From assembly GCA_914767715.1 (NCBI GenBank), contig OU612067.1, positions 4,154,001 to 4,218,000 of the forward strand: DNA of 64,000 bases. Reading direction: 5' to 3'. Origin of the DNA: Membranipora membranacea. Taxonomy: Eukaryota > Bryozoa > Gymnolaemata > Cheilostomatida > Membraniporidae. The notes under the pieces were generated by a model. That model was not told where the DNA came from and searched no databases. It was given only the letters and a program-made list of their open reading frames with translations. Shown here piece by piece: positions 1 to 11,078 of this stretch. Position 1 is the first letter of the stretch; every line of letters begins with the position of its first letter. The position numbers and the translations under genes are program-made.

Positions 1-821
1 GGAGTTAATATTTCCTGTCATCGATTGCAGCAGTGATGAGGCGATGTATAAATGTCTAAATGAAATCTCAAGTGACTCATCCTACAGGCGAGAGGCTGCT
101 AATCATTATTATATATGCACACTGCGATTAGCATTTAGATATGCCCTCTCAATTTTTATTGCTCTTGTTGTCATTTCTTACAAAAGCTCTGATTTTCTGA
201 GAGTGAGTCACCTATCAAGGTTGGACTTGTCAAATCATTTCCCTGGTCAGACTTTGAGCTCATTGATAATATAATGAATGCATTGTTCCCACGGCCACCT
301 AGACTCTGCCTTATCGCATCAAATGGCTGGTCGTCATGGTTGTGGGAAATGCTGCAGCTAACTTTCCCAGGGATAAACGTTTTCATTGCCTACATACGTG
401 GTAGGCCTCAACATCATAGCACACTGATACATAAATAGTTGTGGTTTCTTTAATTGCTTGTCAACTAGTCCCTACATCAGCAGATTTCTATTTCTGTGAC
501 TGATGCGATATGGATATTTAAATAGTCATTGCGACAATATGCCAGCTGGGCTGATGCTAAGACAGCCGCAATTGATATTTTGAAACCTACACCTAACACT
601 CGCAGATGATAGAGTTCATTATACAGTGTGTTTGCTATTGAAAAGTTTTCCTGTCCAACACCAAACTTTTCATGGCACGCTCACTCAGCGCCCACTCTCG
701 TCCATCAATGTGAAAGTCATTTATCCTTGACACCCATGAAATGGAGAGAATATTCACGATTTAGGCGTTCTTGTGTGATATCTTTCGGGAGATTAACTTT
801 TTCGTTACTTATGTTTTGTAG
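1..821 (+). other. Intron of NLK (left edge, no recognised exon)
   Basis: This stretch precedes the first recognisable NLK exon and ends in a normal acceptor (TTTTGTAG at 814-821). I found no earlier kinase exon, for example none encoding the APE-to-subdomain-XI part, so the intron probably runs past the left edge. A 243-bp open frame on the + strand (193-435) reads with plausible amino-acid composition and several Trp residues (…FPWSDFELIDNIMNALFPRP…). It has no upstream ATG or recognisable family, so I leave it unassigned. Confidence 0.5.
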
Positions 822-3582
822 TTGGAGCTGATTACGAATCTACTTGGTACACCCACACTACAGGACATGAGGAGTTGTGCCCCTGGTGCTATCCGTCATA
901 TGATGAAATCTCCTAAGAAGCAGCCATCACACGGTTCACTCTACTCACTATCTAAAGACGCAACGCACGAAGCAGTGCACCTTGTCTGTGAGATGCTTGT
1001 GTTTGACCCTGTAAGTATGCTAACAAGTCTATATTTGTGGTGTGGTGCGAAAAATAGGATAGGGTTGCTGACTGATACCAAGCACCTTTGAGTCAAGAAG
1101 AGCTCTTCCTTAGCCCGTCATCTTGTTTACGTCAGGGGTTGGGTGTGGAATAATCATGATAAAAAATAAAGATTTCCGTCAACAATCGACAGGAATTCAA
1201 ATAGCATATAGTATGCACATTGTTTTGATATTGTGTCTAGGAATCGAGGTCTAGTTTGGCAACCATTCTGGTAAACCAACGTCATAAGTACTGTATAGCA
1301 ATACACTATCCAGGGAATAATATATCGGCCAGCAGCTGAGATCATGCCCACAAATAAGGCTGCACATGCATATCCAGAATGTTTAGCAGTCTGTCTATGG
1401 TACAGCTTTCATAATCGTGTCAGTGATGAGCTGATGAAATGATGCTGTGTGCACACTTGGGGTGGATTGCATTGTTTTGAGAGATGGCGAGATAGACGTT
1501 GTACTTGTCATTTTTGGCAGCGATTGCAGCCCAGCCTCCTGTGTGGAGGAATATTAACTCTCATTATCAACATAACAGCCTTATACACACAGTCTTATAC
1601 AAAGTCACAGCTCCTATGTATTCTGTTGACTTGCTGTCTGCTCTGTGGCTTCTGCAATATGGAATTTTCCGTGGAAATTTGCCATGGCGGCAGCAGTCCT
1701 ACCAGACTGTTGTTGAGTTGTTGTTATCCAACATTGTTTACTAGAATCAGTCCGCAATCAGTCCTCAAACTATGGTCTCCAAGAAACTCTGATCTCAATT
1801 ATCGTGTGTATATCATCGTCATTGTACCCTGGCCTAACAAAGCTAGTTGAATATTCTGTGTATTAGCCTTATGGCAGGACAGGCAATCAAATCCTGCTCA
1901 TTTTGTTAAGATACAACAAGGATTGGTGAAGTAAGGTCACCACTCACCATATACTGTGACCTTTGATACAGGAAGTGGTTGTTTACTCTGATAGTGTTGT
2001 GTTTTACAGACAAAGAGGATCTCAGCCTCAGCTGCCCTCGCCCACCCCTACCTGGAGGAGGGTAGGATGAGATATCACTCCTGTATGTGTAACTGTTGCC
2101 ACGCCACACCTACAAACGGTGGTCACCGGGTACTACATCGTACCGAGATAGCATTAGAACCAACATGTCCAGAACCATTCAGTTACGCCTTTGAGAGCGA
2201 GTTGTCCTCACTTAGCAAAGCCAAAGAAAAGCTCACCCGTCTCGTTGTGGAGAACATCAACCATACTATGCCTCTAACCATCAACCAGCACAGCGTCACC
2301 TACAAACGCTTTAACAGGTGAGTTTTTGTTTGAGTTTAGGGTTTAGTACGATATATACTGTATACACTAGCACTGATAGCCAGTGCTAAATGGCAGGCTC
2401 TGAATCATGCTGATTATTCACCCATGTTTACATACTGCCTGGATTTAATGATCTGCCACAATCATACCGGTTAGTAATTTCAGGTAATTACAGGTAGTAA
2501 TTTCATTCAGATCATCTGATTCAATGAGTACCAGCTTGCCACCAAATACCAATCAATAGCCAATATTGCAATTTGAAAAAAAAAAAAGTGCCACATCTGA
2601 ATTTCATCTGATAAGCCGTAAGGGCGTGATGCAAGGTTGTTTTGAGTCGCTTCTTTACATTCCTAATTCACTAGTTTTTGATGGGGTGTAAAGTTTAAGA
2701 GTTACGTAGGAATGATTCGTAAGAGGCCCGGATTGTTTTCAGCTCATCTGATAACAGGCTGTTGAAATAGATCTTTCATTCTGAATCCATCATAAAGCTT
2801 AGACTCTCTATTGCTTAAAAAGGTCGAATTCTTGTGTATCAAAACATGATTGCTCCGAGATTAGATATTAGATTGTTTTAGCTCCATCTTTCAAGGTTTT
2901 GTTTCCATAATTGATTCAAGAATTGCTTTATGATTATCATATTTCAAATTCATCACAGGCGATCGGATCAGTTTCTCATAAAACTCTTTTTATGTGTTAT
3001 TGTTTGTGGTCTATGAAGGATAGTGACATAAATCTGTGTTTTTATAAATCCCTGATTGACGCACATGAGCATATACCCATAATGTCGCCTCATTCTCCGA
3101 TAGGCTCACACAATATTATCTCCCAGGATGTAAAACAGGACATGATTTGACTTGGCTGTTGACGGGAACCAAAATAACTATACGACTAAAAATAACAGTT
3201 ATTTTTAGTTGTGCAGTGTAGATACCCGGGCCCTGTATTTTAGCTGCTGATATTTATGTCTGCCGGCGTTTAGTTACATTAATTCGTTTGTGAGTGGGAT
3301 CACGCACATCATCATTGGTGCTATCAAAATTGGGTTTTTTAATGATGGTACTTTCATATAGCCAGGCAATCACCCTATAAAACAACCCACTTTCCATGAT
3401 TAGCTTAGCCAAAACCGGCCAACATGGCAATTTTTTTCTCCTGATCCAGTTATTGTTTGGTTTCATGACTTCCTTCCAGAATAACTGCATAGATAATAAT
3501 AACCCTGTGATGTTATCTATTTTGTAGTTCTACTGTAGCTCAGCCATCAGAGTTGCCTCCCTCTCCTCATAACTGGGACTAA
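822..3582 (+). CDS. NLK: Nemo-like kinase (NLK), C-terminal three exons (partial)
   Basis: Serine/threonine kinase of the MAPK-related NLK family, which acts downstream of Wnt, TGF-beta and Notch signals by phosphorylating transcription factors such as TCF/LEF. Exons are 822-1010, 2010-2317 and 3528-3582, with phases 0 and 2 that close exactly. They encode the last 183 residues. Exon 1 reads LELITNLLGTPTLQDM and ATHEAVHLVCEMLVFDP, the end of the kinase C-lobe. Exon 2 continues TKRISASAALAHPYLEEGRM and the NLK-specific Cys cluster RYHSCMCNCC. Exon 3 ends STVAQPSELPPSPHNWD, matching the family's C-terminal tail. The N-lobe, catalytic loop and activation segment are outside the window. Introns are 999 and 1210 bp with GTAAGT/GTGAGT donors. 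The 1.0-kb intron has a 133-codon Cys-rich open frame (1449-1850) that I treat as chance. A candidate poly(A) signal AATAAA is at 3932-3937. Confidence 0.96.
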
Positions 3583-5259
3583 GTCGTTGGATAACAGCAC
3601 TATATATGTTACATACTAGTCTTAATTATACACTCGCCGATACTCAGAAATGTACATAATATACACGACAGAGTCAGTCCTCCCCTCTATTACAAACTCG
3701 GACAGTAACTAAGCTCAACTCTTCCCTGCAGCCTCACAGCCCGACCGCCTACTGCTGCCGCCAGCACAGCAGAGTCAACAAACTGACCAATGATCTTCCA
3801 AAGACTTCAGTCATTCGTCTCCACATGATATAATGATTTCGGCCAGCAGTTGATGCTTGTAATAAGCAGAGGCCAGTTTATCATCTCATGCCAACATGGC
3901 TTCCAATGCACTACTAAATTATCGCCATATAAATAAACGCTAATTATTTTTCCGGAGCCATACATTACAAGGATTCTCGGTATAACATTAGAAAAAGAAA
4001 CACATGTAAATATTTTATCTTTCTACGTAATCTCATAGTTCACACATACGCAAACAGATATCCACATCCACCCAGGTGTGTCGACGGCTACTAATAAATG
4101 TTAGGATATTGTTAGAGTTCTGATATAGGCGAATTTTATCGAGAGCGGGAAAACCAAACCCACTACATCGGTAGCCTAAGTGATTGGAACACAGTTCAAG
4201 ATTGAGATTCTTTTTGGTTTTTTGCCTTTTTTCTTTTCAATAGTTTGGGTGATATGGTTTGATTTCACTTTTTCTCTCCCTCTCGTTTTATATCGTAAGC
4301 GTTATGTAACGGTGGAAGTTCACTACTAACAGATATTACCATTTTTAAGTTATTTTCGTATTAGCCGATATATCACCAGTCACATGGGACATGTGTCACT
4401 GTTTTGATTTTACTATTTTATCTACTAGCTGTTTTAAGGGACCGTGCCATTCTAGTAGGGAATCCATTTTACGTTATTACAGTTTTAAACTTTTGAAGGC
4501 CTTCAGAGTCATTCCAGGGCCTTGTAAAACATTTTTGTATTAGCTAAGCATAGGAACGACTCACAAAGCTTGCCCGCTCGAACTTGCGAAGCTAAATTTT
4601 ACTGTTATCGAATCTTTTAAAGCGGTGCTTGTCAAACGAGTCAACCAAATAAGAATTCAACCTCAAATGTCTTTGGTTTTAGAGAATTTTTTTAATGCTG
4701 TAATATATCATCGATGGAGGGTTTCTCATCTTTCAGTACTCAGTATTCTAGAATTGTCTGGTTGTGAAGTCATGACAATGTTTTTATCAGGTGGTTATGT
4801 TATTGTACTGTAGTAACATCATTGTATTTTTTATCTACACTCTGCACGTACATACACACACACATAGATAGTTTTATCACACGCACACTGACACTTTGTT
4901 GTCTTATTGAGTGAGGTTTATTTCTGCACCTTGTACAGCCCCTCACTCACAAGTCACAGCACATTCTATGGTTATATCATCACTCAAATAAAAATAAAAT
5001 GGTGAAATGAAAGTATATCAGCACCTGTATAGTTATGAATTTCATACTGTTTTTTCACCTCTATTTGGAACTCATAACGGAAATCGTTGCTAGTGGAGCA
5101 TCTCGATACAAACACTGCCGATTGTCTCAGGAGAGTTGTAGGATATTAGGTTATAGAGTTTTAGTGCTGAACTTCGGCTGATTTCTTCATCACTCCCACT
5201 AAACAGTGAAGCGTTTGCTTGTTGTTGATGTCAGTGTGTGATGACTCCCTCGAGAGAAG
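3583..5259. other. Convergent intergenic region NLK / STYXL1-like
   Basis: The region lies between two stop codons facing each other and holds no exon-like open frame. AATAAA at 3932-3937 (+) could end NLK transcripts. TTTATT at 4917-4922 (AATAAA on the - strand) could end the STYXL1-like transcript with a 3' UTR of about 340 bases. A short CA-rich run lies around 4850-4862. Confidence 0.6.
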
Positions 5260-8200
5260 TTAGAACTCTAGCTGAGTAACTCTGTGTCCAAAGATCTCCT
5301 CTTCAAAAGCACTTAACTGCTCGAGGAACTTCTGCCTCGGTACCGAGTGGAAGTTGCACATCTTACAGTACTGCAGGGCTTTCTAAAACATCCATAATAA
5401 TAGCCACAGAATTTCCGGATCCATGATAATCATTTTCATAGGCTGTCAATTAAAGGAAAAGTGGCAACATTAAAAGGATCCAGTTCCTAATATGGTAATT
5501 CATATTGCACATGATGAAGTCTTCCTCCATCATAATCAAGTATTGATACTTCTCTGCAAAAAAAGATTAATGTATAATCATTATTTGATTGACAAGTTGA
5601 TCTAGGTTGGTACAACATTACCCCATCTTACTGGCTAAGCAGGAAGCACTTGTAGGGTTGCAAAACAATTTATTTTGTGATTTGAAGTCAGTCAATCCCT
5701 CCCCGATTTTCACAATAATGACAAAATTTCCGTCATTCTTCAAAGAACTTCTTTGTTCTGGGGTCATGAGGTAGAGTCATTGTTTGGCAAATAGATGTAA
5801 CAAAGACTTCTGTCTGTCATGCAGCATTATCAGTTTATTTTTCTGTACTTGTAACAGGCAACAACGTGTAAACACTTTGTCTATCATCAATATTTTCTAC
5901 ATATCCTAGTCCAAATGTTTTTGCTCATCTTATCAAGTTGAAACAAGGAGCACTCTTAGGTCAGAAAGTTGGGACAAAGCCTAAAACTTCCTGATCATGT
6001 GGTACAAACAAGTGACAGCATAATGTCGCATTAGTTGTCCCCTCTAGCACAAAGAGAGGACAATCTTTGTCTGCGATAGCAATTTTTTTTCTGGTCAAGA
6101 ATTAACAACAACCCGCTGAATCAATACAATTGAAAAATTATTGAACGAAATATTATATACACACATACCTTGAGCGGACTTCTTGTGGCGTACATTGCAT
6201 AAGCTATACATACAGCTGCCGCTCTACCAATACCTCTACGTGAGAACACCAGTACTGCCCCCTGTCCATCTGTTGGTGATTGTAATGGTAATGTAATGTT
6301 GGTGTAGATATACATTGATAAAATCTTTGTCATGATCAAGTGCATGCATGTTGAAGATGTCTATTGACTGCAAATATTGTTTGAATTCGGAATTCTCCAT
6401 CAATTCCATGAATCGTATGATTAAAATATCAAATACCGAGCTGTTTCAGCCTGTTTCATATCGGTGACATACACTATATGCATTTTCTCGTCACTCTATG
6501 ACCACTAAACCATGTCATTAGAGTGCGAATGCTTGGCTCTGAAAACTAATTAATGCACAGATTAACATGATAGTGCTGCAGGCGTTACCTATGAAGAAAA
6601 TAGCTTCCAGCAGCTGAGCATTAGTGAGGAGAGGATTGTCGTCATCGTCTCCCCCGGGTAGATGTAACGTTGAGGCCTCCCGTAGTACAGGAGTAAACAT
6701 CCCCTTATAGAATATACTGTCATCTCTCTCAGGTCCGATTCTATCTCGACTTGGCCTAAAAATAAATAAATTAGATGATCCCATAAAAAAATATATGTTA
6801 AATTAAACTGATCGAGTAAGTTGAAAAACTACAAAATAGACAAGAAACAGCCATTACCAGCTGAAAGTGATATAGTAGTTTCTTGGAAAAGAAGCTGACA
6901 TTAGGATTCGCTATGAAGACATACAAAGAATCTTCATCATGACACAACCAAACTTCCGGTCTTAGAAGACACATAAATTAGTAACCTTTTTGGCACCCAT
7001 TAATAACATTCAAACGTTCACAGCAAACTTCATACTGCATATCATTTCCATGCCAATTCACGTGTATTAATAGTCACAATTTTTTAGCCTGTCTGACTTT
7101 AAAACATTCTCTTTATACTGGTGTAGTCAAGTTAGTTAGTCGAGTAGGAGTTATGTTTATCCAGGGAGGGTGGGATATCTCTGTTCCACCCTCCCTGGTT
7201 TCAGAGAGTTTGGGATATAAACTCAAACCTCAAACCCAAAACCCAAACTCCCTGCTGGTTTATCCTCCGTAAACATAACTAGGATAGGGAATTATCCTCT
7301 CTCTGACATTAAGAGGATAACTCCCTTAAAAATAACAGATTATTGGATTGATATATAGGGAGTATTTACTTAATGTCTGCATATTTCCTCAATTCTTAAC
7401 CAATTTAACTCAGAAGACCAATATGCTATGCTATGTACATCAACCGGATCAGAACAGTTCAGATATTGATATGCACTTTTGTTTTGGTGCAAATGTAAAC
7501 GCCTGCTTTGAGATTTCAGGTAATATCTGCATCTGTGTTTATTGACCAAAAAATGATGCAATAAAATATAAATATACACTTGACAAACTTACTCTCCCTT
7601 TTCCATGAGGCAGCAGTTTATAAACCCTGTCAGTTTGAGGTCACGCTGTATCTTAGCATCATTACCCTGAGCCCAGTTACCAAGATACAACTTCTGAGAT
7701 AATATCGACATCGGGTAGGTATGGAAATTATCCAGCTCCTAATCATAAAACCAGGCAATAAATTGTGACAGCTGGGAGCAGTTACATACAGGATCAAAGT
7801 GATTTCAGTGTGAGCTCACATATTGTATTGACTTGCTATTTTGTTCTCACCCACAAAATTCACATACGGGGTGTCCAAAGAAAATATGAGCTCTGCACGG
7901 TGATGAGAGATATGGCCTGATGATGAAAATGAGGGATGCTGATATTTAATATTACAAGGATAGCATTTGAACACTAGTAACAGACTGAGATGATGACTGA
8001 GAATGAATCGTAGGATGGCAGAATAATGGCCCATGAGCTCTTATGATCAACTAAGTATTTAAGATGCCAATGCCTATTGAGGATGGACAGTTCATAACCG
8101 AACAAATGTATAATACTATAGCACAGATCAAACTAACCATAGGGAGGTAGATGATTTGATTGGTACGTAGATATGGGTAAAGTTTTGAGAATGTCATGTA

Positions 8201-9829
8201 TCCCCCTGTAAAGAGTATTACACATGAATATCAAATAAGACTGAGGTGTAACAAACAATGAACAGCAATGATATTTAATTTTTGTAAAGGATATCCGAAC
8301 ATACATTCCAGTCATACGAGAAGCATATGAAAATTTATCAGAGTGTTCCAGGAATGAGAGGGAATGACATGATGACATGATGAGGCGATGAGGCAGAGGT
8401 ATGACTAGTTGATGAAGTACTCAGAATTGAATTGATCATACAATAATACAGCGCATGATAAGGTCAGCTGGAAATATTTACCTTTGAGAAGTTTGACTGG
8501 ATTTCTAGATCCGTTGAGGTAAACCAGCTTTCCCAGTTTTATTGCTTCTGTCTTCAACTTTTTACCTGCAAATCAATTAGGAAAATGTGCCTACTTTTGT
8601 CCCAGAATAATCAGTCCAGTCAATATAAAGGAGCTTGTGCAGCAAAAGTAATCTATGACATTCATCTAAATCAAGTCTGACTATATGTACAATACATTCA
8701 ACTCATCTTCTTTATTGCTAGAATCCTAATCATGTAAGCACGTCTGTCAGAAAACTCCCAACATGGACAACATTTATTCTAAACGTGTGGCACACTGATA
8801 CTGACAGTGTACTTTATTTTGCAGCTCATCAATGGTTCCTTTCACTTTGGGTATGTTTGTTGTATACATAGCTTACCCTCAACCTTGAGTCGGTCAGTAA
8901 GCGAGTCATAAACCACTACATGTGTCTTAGTTTCAACCTCGGCTGCATACGGAATATCGTAGTCTCCAGTTCTTGTCTATACAACAACACATACCAATCA
9001 TGGATAAATTTAAAAGGCTCATACTGTAACTTATTTGAGGCCTTAATGAGGTCTGATTAAACAGGAGAAGCTGTCGACAGAGACTGATATACTCAGATGT
9101 CATGTCACATGAAACTGTATCATTTTGGGGAGTTTACTAAGCATACATTTGATACAGCCCTTAGCTAACAGCTTAACAGTGTTCAAAATACTAATATAAT
9201 AATGGTGAATAGTACTACCTTCACGGCAAACTTGGCTAGCACAATGTGTGATTCATCAAAGGTTTCTCTTCTCCGTGCATCTGAAAAACAAATTCCAATT
9301 TTCTACCCATTATAAATGACTGAAATTTCCCTCGACAAAATTTTGAATTTATGTTTTTTTAAGACAGGGTCTGAATCCTACTGGACTTGCAGGTTAGGGG
9401 ACTAAGGTAGATTATATTTTAAGCTGTTTGGCTGAGGCAGAATAGCACCATCTTTTCATTGTGGATTTCACACAGAATAACCAAATTCAGAAAGCTGCTG
9501 ATATCTACAATATTCAACTTACCTAAGAGGAGTAGGTAGTTAGGGTCAGATACACTCGGGTATCCTGCGTTGTGCTGCATGAGGATATTATAAAGGTTCA
9601 TTGGTTCGATTAGAGTCAGCCCATCAACAAGTGAGGCCTGTTCCGTGTCGTCGCCAACCATACCATCATACAGATTAAATGCATGGTTCTTGATGGGCAT
9701 GTGAAGGCCATCAGTGTTCAAAATGGGAATGTCTGCCTGGCGAGAACCTTCATTCATCTTTTTTATCTGTGATTTTCTCATAACATCCACAAGGAGGCTG
9801 TCTAATTCAGATGAACTACCCTCAGCCAT
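5260..9829 (-). CDS. STYXL1: STYXL1/MK-STYX-like pseudophosphatase (rhodanese-like + dead DSP domain)
   Basis: Nine exons, in order 9829-9523, 9280-9219, 8976-8877, 8565-8482, 8205-8138, 7738-7593, 6755-6589, 6269-6169 and 5382-5260. All have GT–AG boundaries and compatible phases, giving 385 residues from ATG 9829 to TAA. Residues about 70-200 are rhodanese/Cdc25-like: LLLLDARRRETFDESHIV, then HVVVYDSLTDRLK, where Asp147 stands at the rhodanese Cys position. Residues about 220-385 are a dual-specificity-phosphatase fold: ELDNFHTYP, KLYLGNWAQGNDAKIQRDLK, then the P-loop VLVFSRRGIGRAA. In the P-loop the HC of HCxxxxxR is Phe320-Ser321, the same Phe-Ser replacement seen in vertebrate MK-STYX, so no catalytic Cys remains. 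An acidic insert LPGGDDDDNPLL (exon 7) is longer than in the human protein (about 313 residues). It is divergent with the PTPMT1 gene, 475 bp away. Family assignment is by domain order and motif matching; orthology to STYXL1 rather than another STYX is an inference. Confidence 0.9.
7149..7280. repeat. Nested inverted repeat (MITE-like) in STYXL1-like intron 6
   Basis: The outer 11-base arms AGTTATGTTTA (7149-7159) and TAAACATAACT (7270-7280) enclose a second hairpin. Its 13-base arms CCAGGGAGGGTGG and CCACCCTCCCTGG lie at 7161-7198. Size and structure are those of a small non-autonomous element. I saw no clear target duplication. Confidence 0.55.
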
Positions 9830-10304
9830 GATTAAGTCCTGATACCTACACAGTACACACTGACAGAAGAACTAAGTGGAATTCCCAATCTTACACTTTT
9901 AGGAATTAATTGGTCTGCTACTTGACAACCTTGTGTGTTTACATTTTGTTAAGGAAATGTTGCTGCACCACACAGTGTAAACTGCAGATTATCTGTTTGC
10001 CAAATTTTTAGGCTTTCTACTCTCCAGTGATCCATTATCTACCAAGTTTTAAAGCAGAGATACACCTATAAACACCTAGGTTAATATCAGGTACTCCCTA
10101 AACAGAAAAAGCAACATTATCTTCTACATTTTGTATACTATGATAAGCTGCAGATTACACTTTTAAGGCTGTGTGGTGATACAACATCATAGCTACCTAC
10201 AAAAATTCTGGGAAGTTGAAAGTCCATGCAAGGATTTCAAGTCCATGCAATGAAGTTTTCTTTAGAATTTGCAGGTTAACACACCATCCTCAGTAGACTG
10301 GATA
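9830..10304. promoter_or_regulatory. Shared bidirectional promoter region, STYXL1-like / PTPMT1-like
   Basis: These 475 bases separate the two start codons of divergently transcribed genes, so both promoters must lie here unless non-coding first exons lie elsewhere. I see no strong TATA box or named operator. An acceptor-like TTTGCAG (10268-10274) just before the PTPMT1 start allows a spliced 5' leader for that gene. Confidence 0.6.
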
Positions 10305-10859
10305 ATGGGACTCTTTGGAGCTATTGTTGCTAGAACATTCTACTACCCATCAATTCTATACAATGTGGTGACTAACAAGTTAACTAACCAGCAGTGGTAC
10401 AACAGAATCAATGATCACATAATTCTTGGAGCAATCCCAATGAAATTCCTGACAAATGATCTTGTGGAAAACAATGTGCAGGGAGTAGTAGCTCTCAATG
10501 AAGACTATGAGCTGAATTACCTGTATAACACAGAGGATGAGTGGAAGATTAGTGGTATTCGGTTACTGAGAATCGCTACACAAGACTTATTCGCTTCACC
10601 TTCTATACCTGACATTGAGACAGCCATTCAATTTATAGATGAAATAAAGGCCAAAGATGGTACTGTGTATGTGCACTGTAAAGCAGGGAAAACGAGGTCC
10701 ACCACTGTAGTAGCATGCTATCTCATGCAGACTGAGAAAATGACACCCGAACAAGCTTACGATTTTATCAAATCAAAACGACCCCAAGTATGGCTTCGCA
10801 AGCCTCAGCTTGACTGTATTCAGGAATACTATTCAACAAATGTCCAATCTCCTGAATAA
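10305..10859 (+). CDS. PTPMT1: PTPMT1-like mitochondrial PGP phosphatase / DSP
   Basis: Single-exon gene of 184 residues from ATG 10305. In animals PTPMT1 is a dual-specificity-fold phosphatase of the inner mitochondrial membrane that removes phosphate from phosphatidylglycerophosphate on the way to cardiolipin. The N-terminus MGLFGAIVARTFYYPSILYN is hydrophobic and basic, as expected for mitochondrial targeting. Family hallmarks follow: WYNRINDHIILGAIPMKF, GVVALNEDYELNYL, a candidate general acid Asp94 (ATQDLF), and the intact signature HCKAGKTRS with Cys125 and Arg131. RPQVWLRKPQLDCIQEYY ends the fold. The frame stays open upstream to an acceptor-like site at 10274, so extra N-terminal residues from an upstream exon are possible, though the ATG fits well. 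AATAAA hexamers at 10950 and 10958 end the gene just before the convergent DDX1 stop. Unlike its divergent neighbour, it keeps every catalytic residue. Confidence 0.93.
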   Translation: MGLFGAIVARTFYYPSILYNVVTNKLTNQQWYNRINDHIILGAIPMKFLTNDLVENNVQGVVALNEDYELNYLYNTEDEWKISGIRLLRIATQDLFASPSIPDIETAIQFIDEIKAKDGTVYVHCKAGKTRSTTVVACYLMQTEKMTPEQAYDFIKSKRPQVWLRKPQLDCIQEYYSTNVQSPE

Positions 10860-11078
10860 TCTTTGGTTCAACATGTATAATCAATGGTGCTCTTTGTAAA
10901 CTTTATATTGTTGAGCTTTTGTGTTCATTAACACAGCTAGCCTTGAGATAATAAACTAATAAACAACACAGGCATCATCTCTTTTGCGGCACTTTATGTC
11001 TCTAATATCTTAGTGTAGCACCGAAGTTGGTTTGTGTAGAAAAGCCCCAGGAAAGCCTAGCATGTCATTAGTTGAAGG

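Noticed and set aside
1449-1850. 133-codon open frame in NLK intron 1
   Set aside because: Cys/Leu-rich composition without a motif, no ATG context or splice support, and inside an intron whose flanking exons join cleanly.
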